Of a stretch of 64,000 nt of DNA, positions 23,097 through 34,216 are shown one piece after another. The stretch's first letter is position 1, and every line of letters begins with the position of its first letter. The notes beneath the pieces were generated by a model. That model was given only the letters and a program-made list of their open reading frames with translations, searched no databases and was not told the DNA's origin. This stretch comes from Vitis vinifera. Lineage: Eukaryota > Streptophyta > Magnoliopsida > Vitales > Vitaceae. The stretch spans positions 26,700,001 through 26,764,000 of the forward strand of contig NC_081814.1 in NCBI RefSeq assembly GCF_030704535.1, in the 5' to 3' direction. Made by a program: the position numbers and the translations under genes.

Positions 23097-25008
23097 TGTT
23101 GTAATTTTTTTGGTTTATAGTTGTTGATATTTTTTTGGTTTAAATATGATATCACTAATATTTAAATTATATTCCAGTTTAGGCATGTAATCTGTGAAAC
23201 CCTTTTTGGGTTGACTAATGGAAACTATGGAGTACGTTCTTGCAGGTTATACAGGGCTAAGAAATTCCCTGTTATCCTGATAACACTGCATGGCAAGTGG
23301 AGAAGCCCCACTGCCAGTAATTATTGTATGGTATATGTGCTGCTGCAGTTTTAATCTGTATATAGAGTTACTAAAGGATGAACATAAGATGTTTTGTTAT
23401 ATGATCCAGCTTAAATAGATCCATTGTGTACTAACTGCCCTCATGAGATGGACAATATTCTTGTCAATATTATCTACATGCAAATGCATATTCTTATGTA
23501 GCTGATTTTTGCTTCAATTATTTCAATTTGTGAACAATATACTTTATTGTTTTATGAACAACTAATAATGTCTCCAGAAAATTTCTCTGAATTGCTGTAG
23601 GCATCATTCATCAACGCCATCACTCACTTACTCACTTGTTTTGATGGGTCTTTTAATTATCTTAGTAGAGGAAAAATAATTTAAGCTCAGTTTGGTTAAT
23701 ATTTTTTAAACTAATTTTTATTCTCTTGAAAATATATATATATCTGAAATTAAGATAATAGGAAAAAAATTAAAAGGAAAAAATAAAGTATTTTTAAAAT
23801 TTATTTTTTAATTAATTTTTACTTACTCTTGTCATAATTGTTTTAAAAAATAATTATACAAATATAAAAAAAATCAAAAATAAAACATAACATATACAAA
23901 TTATTTTTAAAATACATTCAAAAACAAAGAAACAAACAAATATTTGTTTTATAAAATAATAGATAATAGTTTTCAAAAAATTATTATAAAAAATTGTTTT
24001 TAAAAATTATTTTCAAAAATAAATATCAAATAAGGTCTTAAACTTTGTTTGATAACTATTTTAAAAAATAATTTTATGTTTTTTAAAAATATATTTCAAA
24101 TAACTAAAAAAAGGTTTTTTTTTTTGTTCTTAAAAAGGAAAAATATATATTCTTGAAAAATAATGGTATAAATATAAAGAATAATTAAAAGTAAATCATT
24201 ATATATAAAAGTTATTTTTAAAATCCATTTAAAAATATAGAAAATAAGTTTAAAATATTTTAAGTTTCAAAGTGATTTTTATTTTATAAAACATAATGAT
24301 TTTTCAAAAATTACTTTTAAAAACTGTTTTATAAAATCAAAACAAAATCTTATCCCTTTTTTCGGAGATCTCTATATTTTCTTTCCCCAGCAGTCCCAAA
24401 ATTATACCTATGCACCTGCATTTTTATACTATGCTTGTTCCCAAAAATTAAGCCCATAAATTAGTTCTAGCTATACCCATCAATGAAATGACAAATCAAC
24501 AATAAAAATGGCTCCACGAGAGCTGGACAAAGTGGAGTTCACAGCAATACATTGATAACTGTAGGCATTGCACTGTCAACTCATCATTTCCCAAACTAAT
24601 TTGAGGTTACAAAAAAAAAAAAAAATTATTGAACCATTATATATAAGAAATTGGTAATCAACCCAAGAAATTGGACTTTATTTAGTCAAAAGATTGCATT
24701 GTTAGTTTATGTTGTAATTTATCATACAGTTAGTGTTTTTTTATCGTAATGTTAGTGAATTTATGTTGTAAATGTAATTAAAAATGTAGGCAAAACTGTG
24801 AACTATTATAATTAAAAATCTAATACAAGTCCACATAATGGAGATAAATAACCTATTACAAATAACTCCAAATACAAATACATCAAAGTACAATACAATT
24901 AAGCATTACATATATAATCCAAAACTTAATAGACATGAAGTAAGTGTATGATTAAGCAATTTTCAAACATAGAACAAAAAATAAAAGTAGTCCTACTACA
25001 ATTACTTT
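23097..25008. other. MULE interior between the protease and GRF genes, AT-rich
   Basis: 3' flank of the protease gene, then low-complexity A/T DNA (23640-24360) with no ORF of note. About 24820-24960 runs into the 3' flank of the minus-strand GRF ORF. An (AT)n run lies within the preceding gene's last intron (about 22919-22950). Nothing else could be recognised. Confidence 0.6.
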
Positions 25009-25335
25009 CTACATGAACTCAATTCTTGTTAAAATATGTTTAAAATCTTCATCCACGCCATACATTCTTCTTTGAACAACCTCTTCTGGTTCTTGGTAGG
25101 TGTTGTCATCACCATTTCCTTCCGGGAATGCCCATTTAAAGAAATGACAGTCATCTCTAGTATTTGCATATTGACAACAATAATATAACCTATTTGGGTT
25201 ATCCTTTGATTCAGAGATTCTAACAGTCGCCCTCTGTCTGGGTGAACATTTACACATACAGTTATGATAAAGTAGATATTCACCATTTCTAGTATTACCT
25301 CTTATATTTCTAAATGAAGCACTTGAAGATGCCAT
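25009..25335 (-). CDS. GRF-type zinc-finger protein, MULE-borne
   Basis: 108 aa. A single GRF-like zinc finger spans about residues 24-70: Cys26/Cys28/Cys30, then Asn-Pro-x-Arg (46-49) followed by Tyr-Tyr-Cys-Cys (51-54), Cys63, and the aromatic FFKW (65-68). This is the pattern C-x-C ... NPxRxYYxC ... C-x-FFxW found in topoisomerase III, APE2, NEIL3 and many plant transposon-linked small proteins, where it binds single-stranded nucleic acid. The C-terminal tail is acidic (GDD, QEPEE). No membrane segment is present. It lies 298 bp downstream of the transposase stop on the same strand, so it could be an independent gene or a 3' exon of a longer transcript. The start at 25335 is the first ATG, with a Ser-rich leader typical of these proteins. 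Confidence 0.65.
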   Translation of the reverse strand: MASSSASFRNIRGNTRNGEYLLYHNCMCKCSPRQRATVRISESKDNPNRLYYCCQYANTRDDCHFFKWAFPEGNGDDNTYQEPEEVVQRRMYGVDEDFKHILTRIEFM

Positions 25336-25632
25336 GATGTAACCTGTATTTCAATGGAAAACAAGTTAAACAAATGTAATGAACATGTACAAAGTCAATA
25401 ATGATCTTCAAAATAACATTAAAAACATGGTTATAAACCACCCTAAATAATGATAAGATCATAAGTCTAAAATAGTGACATATTTAATACAAACATCTTT
25501 GTCATGACAATCAAGTAAATAAGTAAGTTCCAAAACAAATTCTTACAGATTTTCATTTCATAAACCACACATATCATCACAATCAAAATAAGATAAAAAG
25601 TAGCATGTCACCAAACAAGCATAACATTAGAA

Positions 25633-27968
25633 TCATGGAGCGGGTAATGGATTTTTGCATGAAGCTCGATTATGGCCTGCAACTTGACATCGTGAACAGA
25701 AGATAAGCCTTTTTGAACTAAATTGAGACTCTATTCGACGGTGTCGAGGCCTTCCAGGTGGTCGTTTTGAGCATGGAGGTTTAAGTGAAGGATATAAGCG
25801 ACCTTGAGCATCACGAACACATCCATCAGCATCAACTATAGGCATGTTGTGATTTGGAATTGAATTGAAGTGTCCAGAATATATCAACTGTTGCACTGGA
25901 AGCTTGAAATATGAGTCAACATATTCATAAACATCTTGTTTCATCTGGCGTATTGCTGCACATGCATTCTCACAAGGTATTCCGGCCATTTGCCAAGCCT
26001 TACAAGTACATGTACGCTCTCTCAAATTCACGTCTACATATACTTTCATATTGAATACCTTAAACACACCACCAACATAGGGATATACAGGCAATGATCC
26101 ACTCTTTATAATGTTTTCCAACAGCTTTTCCTCGGTCTTTGGGCCAATTGCAGCTTTCCAATTTTTTGTAGAACCCATATGATCACATGCTAGATGAGCA
26201 AACTTATCCATATGTGTCATTACTAAGTTGAAAATTGTGTAATGACGTTCCTCCTTCAGCCAAGCATTGAATGATTCAGCAAGATTAGTTGTCATCTTAT
26301 CCCATCGTTTTTTGGCAAACTTTGACATTGCCCAATGTTGTGGATTGTTCTCTTCAACCCACTTCGCTAGGTCACTGTTATATGTCTTTAATTTTTCCAT
26401 GGCTACAACATAATCATCATCCAACCTAGCATACGCAACATTATCAAGTAGCAACAATGCATCCATTTTACATTTTTTTCCTTTCATTCTATGTTTCGTC
26501 ACATAGCTACTAAAATTCTCTTTCACATGATGATAACAATATGCATGATTTTCTACTCCAAAAAGTTGAGAAACACTATGAAGGATTGCTTGATGCCTAT
26601 CTGATATTATGACTACCTCTTTATCTTGAAGTATGCCCTTCAATTTCTGCAAAAACCATAGCCAATCCTCATAGTTTTTTGAACTTACCACACCAAATGC
26701 AATTGGGAACATGCCATCATCAGCATCATAAGCTGTTGCAGAAAATAAAGAGCCCCTATACGGTCCACTCAAATGAGTTGAGTCAATTGCAATAACAGGT
26801 CGACAACCCATTAAAAACCCTTGAATTGAAAAAGAATGTGCAATGAACAATTGCCAAAAATGCCCATCTTGTCTGCTATATTCAGCAATCGTCCCTGGAT
26901 TAATGTCTACCAATCTCTGACATAACCATGGCAACAACATATATGAGTTTTCTGGAAGACCATATATTCTCTCTTTTGCCATTTCTTTGTATGTCCAAGC
27001 TTGCTTTTAACTCAATGAAACACCATACCGACTCCTGAAGTCTTTGCAAATTTGACGGGGCAAATACTCAGGGGTTGGCCTTATTACTTGCTCTATGATA
27101 CGAGCACCTCTCCTTCCCCGCATTGAAGGTTGGCTTGAACACTCAACATCTGCACAATGATTGTGTACATCAATGAAGATGTTAACCTTCAAAATTTTGG
27201 TAGTGCCTACTGAAATAGCAGTGATTTTCCAAGGGCACCCATTCACTAAACAGCACACAGATATTCGCTTTGGAGAGTTCTTTTTGAATTTGTATTGAAA
27301 TCTACCAACTAATGACATCGTATATAATGCATTTCTAAATTCATCTGCATTAGGAAAACTATGCCCACTCCTAATAATAGGTTGAGGACAAAGACTTAAA
27401 TCATGTGGCATAACTTCAGTTTCTGCACATCTGGACATGAAGCCTTGAGAAAGTCCTAAATTAGACTCATTGTTTGCTTGACATGATGCAACTGAATTGT
27501 GTGTTTCCTCCGTACTATTGTGACTGCATATTATAGCACACTTAGTTAATTAATATTAAAACCACTTTGCATTATGGAATTAATGACAACTAATACAAGA
27601 TATATCACTTACCAATAATCATTTTGCACATTAACTATACCTCCTTCAACTTCTACTCTTCGAGTCCGTTTTAATACATAAATACGAGCATAATCATAAC
27701 TATGGGATAACATCATATGCATGTCCTCATCATCATCCAACTGTTGAAGTGCAGATGGATCAAACTCAAGGGTGTAATGAAATGTATATCCATTTGAATT
27801 AATATCCAACCGTTCACATGCCTTTGAAACAAATTCAACATATGACATCCTTTGTCCAATGTACATGCCTTTTTGTTGTCCACCCTTGTATTGTATTTGT
27901 TTATCCTCCTTAGGTACAATCTCCCCTCTTTCATGAAGGTAGCCATAAATGGAATTTTCCAAGTCCAT
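25633..27968 (-). pseudogene. MULE transposase (MURA-type), two exons, one in-frame stop
   Basis: Exon 1 is complement 27613-27968 (119 codons, PB1-like N-terminal domain). An 89-bp intron follows (27524-27612; donor GTAAGTG, acceptor TGCAG), then exon 2 from 27523 to 25633. Exon 2 has a MuDR N-terminal zinc-binding domain (about 27240-27440; Cys-Cys ... Cys-Pro-Trp ... His-x-His-x-Cys), then the MULE transposase core. Counting from the Met at 26982: Asp67 (AIDSTHLSGPYRG), Asp128 (ISDRHQAI), a C-x-HH motif at 149-152, and Glu236 (TNLAESFN), i.e. the DDE triad. It ends with a SWIM zinc finger (Cys325, Cys327, Cys337) and a CCHC knuckle (about 432-446). The reading is contiguous except for TAA at complement 27007-27009, replacing what should be a sense codon between YGVSLS and KQAWTYKEMA. 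The SWIM histidine after Cys337 is Asn339. The copy is therefore probably inactive unless the stop is read through. Confidence 0.88.
27524..27612 (-). other. Intron of the MULE transposase
   Basis: 89 bp, donor GTAAGTG and acceptor TATGCAG on the minus strand. Joining the exons keeps the frame open through about 28 further codons into the previously visible ORF start, which supports the intron. Confidence 0.75.
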
Positions 27969-28020
27969 TTACCAATTCAGAAGTACGTCTTCTTTCACCG
28001 ACAATCAAATCAATCTATTT

Positions 28021-28740
28021 CACAATATTACAATCAATGAAAATTGAACAACAAATACAAAATAAACAAATGAAAATTATAATCAATTGAGAGACATATT
28101 TTATATAATAAATAACAATATTTGTTGTATATTATACATGTTAGGGATATGCCAAAGAACCCATAATTGCCCAGTTTCATAAGAAATTTGACATTTTCAA
28201 AATTTTACCTTATCGTAATGTTATTGTATTTGTATTGTAATTGTACTGTATTTTTATTATACCTCTATATTTTTATATAAAAAAAATTAATTTTATAGAT
28301 TTTTTTTTATCCATCATTGGATTATCATCAACAACTATTTCACAATATTACAATCAATGAAAATTGAACAACGGATACAAAATAAACAAATGAAAATTAT
28401 AATAAATTGAGAGACATATTTTATATAATAAATAACAATATTTGTTGTATATTATACATGTTAGGGATATGCCAAAGAACCCATAATTGCCCAGTTTCAT
28501 AAGAAATTTGACATTTTCAAAATTTTACCTTATCGTAATGTATCGTAATGTTATTGTATTTGTATTGTAATTGTACTGTATTTTTATTATACCTCTATAT
28601 TTTTATATAAAAAAAATTAATTTTATAGATTTTTTTTTATCCATCATTGGATTATCATCAACAACTATTTCACAATATTACAATCAATGAAAATTGAACA
28701 ACGAATACAAAATAAAAAAATGAAAATTATAATAAATTCA
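28021..28740. repeat. ~320-330-bp tandem repeat near the MULE right end
   Basis: The landmark CACAATATTACAATCAATGA occurs at 28021, 28341 and 28671: two full units (320 and 330 bp) and a partial third. The second unit has an extra 10-bp TATCGTAATG duplication. There is no coding potential. It lies upstream of the transposase start (27968), so it may act as a promoter or transposase-binding subterminal repeat (inference). Confidence 0.85.
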
Positions 28741-29549
28741 TAATAAAAAACAAAGTGGTCTCGTACAAAGGGGATTTCGGTTTTCAATGACAATCCAAAT
28801 ATGTTTATAAATACACAAACAAAGTGGTCCCAAACAAGCATGAAACAACTGAGAACATTTTTTCTTCAATCATGTCAAAAAGTCTTAACAACAAAACTAA
28901 AGTGCAAACCTTTTCAATGGAAATCAATAATAATCATATCAAACAACCCACCAAGCAAATAAATTAAAAATAAAAACACATCTTCAATATGACCTAAATA
29001 ATATAAAAAAATTCAAAATAATAAATTTAAATAACATTTAAAAAAAAATGTAATTTCTTTCTGAAAACCTCATTCAATATTTCAGATCTAATATCTTACA
29101 ACTATATTGTTAAAATTATTAACTTTTCCTTCATTCAATTCGATTTTTAAATTATTTATTTATTTTTCCATAAACTGACATTTTTTTTATTAAAAAAAAA
29201 ACTCACCTTTAATGGATTTCTTACTAGATTCACGAAAAAAAAAAAACAAGTTTTGTGTATCGGTTGCAGAGAATGACCTGAAGTGCGCACCTTTTTCCTT
29301 TCCCCTTTTTCTTCTACAACTCAGCTCCAGATAGGTTAAAGAAAGGGAGAATAAACTCTTTTCCAGATAGGTTAAAGAAAGGGAGAATAAACACTTTTTC
29401 ACTTTCCGTTGTTTTTCACTTTCCTTGCTTTTCACTTAAGGGTAGTATTGGCATTAAAATAAAATAAGTCATTTGGAGGAATTATCATCATTTGACCTTA
29501 CCCTTTACAAGACTTATCAAAGTTACCTACCCTCATTGGTCATTTATTC
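28741..29549. other. MULE right subterminal region
   Basis: AT-rich. A short tandem repeat lies at about 29325-29397, with two 36-bp copies of AGATAGGTTAAAGAAAGG plus GAGAATAAAC. The GC-richer stretch 29260-29320 holds no gene; the 81-codon minus-strand ORF is generated by the repeat. Confidence 0.55.
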
Positions 29550-29575
29550 CCCCAGCCTACCCTTAAGGGTAATTC
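29550..29575 (-). repeat. MULE right terminal inverted repeat
   Basis: Reverse complement of 17202-17227 over all 26 bases. It is followed by CCCC and then the target repeat AATAAAGGGA at 29580-29589. Confidence 0.92.
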
Positions 29576-29579
29576 CCCC

Positions 29580-29912
29580 AATAAAGGGAGAATAAACTCA
29601 ATTTAATAGTTGGTGGATGCTGTTTTTACGTCATGGAGAACGTGGTGGCACATGCTCTGTGAGTAAAAAGTCTGGCATTTGAAATATATAAAAAAGCAAT
29701 CCCTATTCTCTATATCAGTGTATCCATCCATGTAAAAAAATATTTTGCGTTGTAATCAACGTGGCCTATTCAGACAAGGACCATATCTCATTTGGGATCA
29801 GTTGCGTCTCTCCTATAACGACCATCACCTTCCGCTCTTCTCTTTTTCTTTCTTTCTCTCTTCTCCTTCTCCTCCATCGTTCCCTTCTCTCCCTCACTCC
29901 CAAACGGACACT
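29580..29912 (+). promoter_or_regulatory. Promoter and 5'UTR of truncated gene copy D
   Basis: A TATATAAA box at 29685-29692 is followed by a CT-rich leader (TCTTTTTCTTTCTTTCTCTC) running to the ATG at 29913. The same box and leader precede copy C (43988-43995), but no such box is seen before copies A and B. The two gene lineages thus have different upstream regions. Confidence 0.55.
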
Positions 29913-30146
29913 ATGCCTTCCTCTCTATCTTCATCTCCCTCTCCGGACCTTCATCTCCAAACCCTCTTGGCCTCCGCTCGTCCCTTCCTTCGGGGCGAGC
30001 TTGAAGCCGTCCACCCAAAGCTGCCTTCTATCATCTCTGTTCTCCGATCGGTGGGCGCAGGCGAGTGTTGGCACAAGCATGGAAGTTTCCTTGAACATCT
30101 AGTCGACATGTACAAGATTCTCAAGCTCTGGAAGGCCCAAGAATCT
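29913..30146 (+). pseudogene. DUF6817 gene copy D, truncated after 78 codons
   Basis: Matches residues 1-78 of copies A-C (from MPSSLSSS to KAQES). At about 30146 the gene text stops and runs into unrelated DNA also found at 50553, adding only three codons before a stop. It shares with copy C the Leu-to-Ile change at residue 40 (PKLPSII), so it is the unit-1 counterpart of copy C. The conserved region beyond the HKH motif is missing, so it is not functional. Confidence 0.88.
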
Positions 30147-30622
30147 AATTCATCTTAAAGACTCTGAAAAAGTATGGGAGGAATGTGGGCCTACAAATAT
30201 TTATAGACCGCAATCAACGTAACCTAATTCATCAATCATCAATATTCCTCACACCTTAAAGAAAAAAAAAAAGAACCCTAATACAAACAAACACCTCCTA
30301 TCATCATCTCCATGTTTTTTGAGAAGAATAAAAAGAACCACCACCACAGTTGGATTTCCACTATCATTTTCTTCCATTCCCCCCTTCGGTAGCGCGTAAA
30401 ATTCAACAATTACTCAAAAACCCAAAAAAAGAAAATAAAATTCCATTTCCAATCATAATTTTGATTTTGACCATACTCAATGTGGCAACAACATATCATT
30501 ACTCTTTTTTCATGCTATTCTATATCGACCCTTTTTAGGTCGGGTCATTTTCTCGTTTTCAAAAATATAGATAAAAAAATATATATGATTAATTAACAAT
30601 AATTTTATAATAAAAATAAAAT
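30147..30622. repeat. Copy of segment E (pairs with 50553-51060)
   Basis: It starts TTAAAGACTCTGAAAAAG and contains ATTTATAGACCGCAATCAACGT and the GTTTTTTGAGAAGAATAAA block, as does 50553-51060. It shows a short deletion near GGTAGCGCG and lacks the long TA run of the right copy. It sits exactly between the truncated gene D and the start of unit 2, i.e. at the duplication junction. No gene is supported. Confidence 0.85.
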
Positions 30623-31277
30623 TTATGTAATTATACAAGTATGTTTTATGTTTTCATTATACCTCATATTATGGATGATTTTCAATTTATGTAATTAAAA
30701 GTTTGTGGTTCCTTCTCTTTAAATTTCTTGTTAAATATCTTGTGTATTTTCTGATTTCTCTTCTTTGTTTTGAATTTTGGCATAATTCATGTTTTCATTG
30801 CATATAACCTTGTCTTGGGTGTCTATGGTATTAGAGCCACGGGAAGGGAAGTCGGGTTTGTTTTGGGTGTTTTGACCCTAAACTTGTGAATTGTCTTAAA
30901 TCCTTAATTTTCTTCCTATACTGTCTTACTTCATCATAGAGTTCCTTAATGCTTATTTCTTTGGGAGACTACTGATCAAACCTGTTTAAGATTTCATTAA
31001 GGTTATAAGGATTTATAGTCTTCTTAACTTCTGGCTTAATAACAAACTTTTTAAACACTTCATAAAGATCTTGCTTAGTCTTTTCATCTTCAATTTTCCT
31101 TAAAATATCTAGGACAAGTTCTTGGTCTTTGCTTATGACATTTATGGTTTTGGGACGACAATTACAATTACCCTTAACACATTCTTCTTGGTTACTAGAA
31201 GTTTGGCTAGAGACTTCACCACTACTGTCTAGTTGATTAATATCATCTTCATTATTTGAATCAATCTTTGACTCAGA

Positions 31278-32536
31278 TTATGAGGTTTTTAACAAGACTT
31301 CGCAGAGCATATTTTTTAAATCTTCTGAGACATTAAGATTATTAATCTTTTGTCTAACCTTACAATCTTTTTTATAGTGGCCAACCTTGCTATACTTAAA
31401 GCAAATAATTGGCTTGGAATCTAAAGGGGCTTCTACCTTTTTATGGGCTTCTTTGTTTATCCTTTTTTGGACGTGTCTTGAATGCTTGGTTTCATTCATC
31501 CTATAATTTCCATAAGTATCTCTCTTGCTATGGTAAAATTTATTTTTGCTAGGCTTCCTAATTGTTTGTTGCTTAGAGGGAGGCTTAGTTTCTTTTTAGC
31601 TGAAACCAAATTGGCTACAAAATAACCCAAATTCATTCTTGTAGATCCTTTGTTCATTCTTCATTTGTTGCTTAAGCTTGAAGTCATTACACAACTTGAT
31701 CCCTTTAGCTGTGGCAATGCTTATAATCTCACCATAGGTTAGCTTATCATAAGGGATTTGACCATTATAATGTTCCCTTATATTAATCCTAATTCTTTCA
31801 GAGAAAAGTCTAGGTAGACCTAAGATGAATTTTTCTTTCTGAAAAGATTGGTTACAGTCTGATCTTAGCATGACTTTGGTTGGGAAGACTTCCTTATACC
31901 ATCTAAAGTCATGAAGCTTGGGACACTTAAGGTTGGTTAAGAGATCTGCAATCTTATCCTTAATTTTTGTAGGATCTCCAATGAAGTGCTTGGATATTGA
32001 ATAGATTAGAGTAGCCACTACATCCTCTATATCTTGACCATCTTCGTCCTTAACAACTTCATTATTTTCATTAATCCTATAGGCTTTTAGGATACTATTT
32101 CTGTCATCAAAAGTGAGATAGTTATCCCACCAACCCTTAAGTTGTCCTATAAACCCAACTACAATTGTCTGAGCAACAGCATGGTCGGGTAGTCTATTGT
32201 TTAACTTATAGGTTGTACTAACCATGGTCATTTCTTGAAGCTTAGTGAGTATGTTATACTCGGTCATACCATCTATGTTCCATTCATAGATAGTACCATT
32301 AGTGTATGAAGCTTGAGTATACTGATTTCTTTCCTCAAATTGCATATTAGGAAAGGTAGGTCTAGGGTAGTAATTCTTAGTCTTAAAGGCTTCCAGATTG
32401 TTGATATTTTTTGAAACATTTTGATTAGAGGTTCCTCAAACATCTTAATTAGTTCATCAACTTCTTCTTCTGAACTAATATCACCCTTAACCATATTGAT
32501 TCTCATATGAGAAGGCTGAGTTGTCAAAGGGACCAC
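31278..32536 (-). pseudogene. Pararetroviral coat-protein-like region, unit 2 (broken)
   Basis: Relative to unit 1 it has a one-base deletion near 32430 that shifts frame, a nonsense codon at complement 31596-31598, and in the zinc knuckle the second Cys is replaced by Tyr (C-x2-Y-x4-H-x4-C). The terminal stop shared with unit 1 is kept. Only separate open pieces remain (31278-31499, 31596-32345 and 32273-32536). Confidence 0.7.
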
Positions 32537-32932
32537 AGGGTTATCCTTAATCTTTTGGTTAATCCTATCAATAAAATCTTGATTGATTTAGGGATTTTCC
32601 TAGAATTCCTTAGAGAATTCATATGGTTTAATTTCTTTCTTATTAGTGATGTCACTAGTAAACCATATCTTGGTGTTGTTAATACACTTACAAGGATAGT
32701 CTGGATATTCCTCTTGTTTGAAGAGTTTAAACCAGATCCAAAACTTAATGTTTTTCTTTTCTTGTCTTAAGTAAGCATAGAATTCTTCTTAGTAGAGGGT
32801 TCTAATGTCTTTAGGGACAGTGCTAAAGAACCAATCTTTTATTTCCTTATTGGCTTCAGAATAAAAGTCCTTTCTTAAAAGATCTTTGTTGATCTCAAAA
32901 TCCTTATCATCAAAGCTTATTGTGTTAATCAT

Positions 32933-33685
32933 CTAGGAATACGTAGGAGACATAATAGGAGATTCATCCTGATTTGATCCTTGAGTAGACTCTTGATCCT
33001 CAGTGTAAAAGGGTCTGGCCATGTTGGTGTGACTTTTAACACCTGTTAACTTAATATTCTTAGGATTTGTTGAACCGGAACCTTCTTCTTCCTTAGTGGT
33101 TCTAACTGGGATAGAAGAGCTTGAAGCTCTAGAGGGCTCAAAATTTAAAATTCTAGGGCTACTAGAATGACGGAAAGAGTTAGAGAAAATCAGATCTCCT
33201 CCTCCATCAAGATATTGAACAATCTGTTCAATGCTTTCAAATCTCTGTTCTATAGCTGGAACGACATTAGTAAAATGCCAATTTTCAGGAAACTCAACCT
33301 CATTCCACTTGATTTTCATGGGGACTATGAAATTAGACTTGTTTATCACATCTGAGTGGAAGAGAGTGCTCTTACCCTTGGGATTGGTGCACAATGCTCC
33401 AAATCCAACACTTGTGGTCATGCTCTTATAGGCAAACCTGGTTATGATGGAAACATGATTGTTTCCTTTCTTGAACTTAAAGCCATGGGTCTTAACATGA
33501 AGGACAATCGAATCTAAGATATCGACATCTCTTAGTCTAACTGTGAAGTTAGGGAAACACTGGAAATAGACAGGGCCATCATTCAGTCCAGCTTGGACTG
33601 CACCTATAATAGAATCTCGATAATCGAGATGTCTATTATCTCTTAGACACATGACAATAGAGGTGTTTAAACCTAATCTTGTCAA
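32933..33685 (-). pseudogene. Pararetroviral movement-protein region, unit 2 (truncated)
   Basis: 250 codons corresponding to the first part of the unit-1 region, ended by a private nonsense codon at complement 32933-32935 where unit 1 has Gln. The upstream stop near complement 33700 is shared with unit 1. The remainder (32600-32930) has further changes and no long frame. Confidence 0.68.
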
Positions 33686-34201
33686 AGGCTTAGCTGCAAC
33701 TTAAATCATACCAAAGTGTATGAAGTTGTAGTGGTCTTTCTTATGTTTTTCAACTGACTTACTATCCAAGAGTCTTATGACTTGATCGTCTTGTTCTAAA
33801 CTTACTGACATTTCAGAGGTTCTAATGTGTAGTCTGTGAAGAACTTAAAGGTTCATTTCTTATAAATTTCTTGATTAGATACCTTGGGTAACTTCCAATC
33901 ATCTAAATCATTTTGGATCTTAGGATAATTGATCCCTTCACTGTTTACAACAGTATCTTGAGAATTAATGGATTTCCTAGACATGGTTCTGATAATCAAA
34001 CTCATTTTAGGGTTTTAATCTAGAGCCTAATAGCATATTGACAGACTTAATGAGACATCTCCCTAGCCCCTTATAGCCCTAACAAACGCCTATCCACGGC
34101 TAACAATGGGCTCAACCAGATAGGGATCGCACTCCTCGGCACACTACTACTTATCCTAGGATAGCTTAAAACACCCAAAACAAACCCGACTTCCCTTCCC
34201 G

Positions 34202-34215
34202 TGGCTCTGATACCA
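34202..34215 (-). other. tRNA-Met-type primer-binding site, unit 2
   Basis: Minus strand TGGTATCAGAGCCA, identical to that of unit 1. Confidence 0.8.
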
Positions 34216-34216
34216 T

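Larger units (their letters stand above)
17202..29579. mobile_element. Mutator-like element (MULE) with Ulp1, GRF and transposase genes
   Basis: 12.4 kb bounded by perfect 26-bp inverted ends (17202-17227 and 29550-29575, beginning GAATTACCCTTAAGGG). Weaker inverted similarity continues for about 100 bp inward (GTAAGTTTGATAA / GTAACTTTGATAA). AATAAAGGGA occurs immediately outside both ends (17192-17201 and 29580-29589), a 10-bp target duplication in the size range of MULEs (9-11 bp); four extra C (29576-29579) lie between the right TIR and its flank. The homologous site in unit 2 (about 43895-43910) is uninterrupted. It carries a minus-strand transposase (25633-27968), a minus-strand GRF zinc-finger ORF (25009-25335), a plus-strand Ulp1-like protease gene (19970-23096), and a captured RNA-helicase exon (17460-17807). 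MULEs carrying Ulp1-like genes are known in plants as the Kaonashi (KI) type. Near-perfect ends suggest fairly recent movement. Confidence 0.9.
411..30146. repeat. Segmental duplication, unit 1 (includes later MULE insertion)
   Basis: Sequence from about 411 to 17201 and 29580 to 30146 is collinear with 30624 to 44449: the same virus fragment, satellite, DUF6817 gene, solo LTR and start of a second gene copy in the same order and orientation. Differences private to this unit are the solo LTR-like element at 4093-6016, a 1.6-kb local duplication around 7282-10440, the MULE at 17202-29579, and a truncation at 30146. Similarity is visibly very high in the genes (5 amino-acid differences in 426) and lower in AT-rich spacers. 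Edges are placed by eye to within some tens of bases. Confidence 0.9.
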
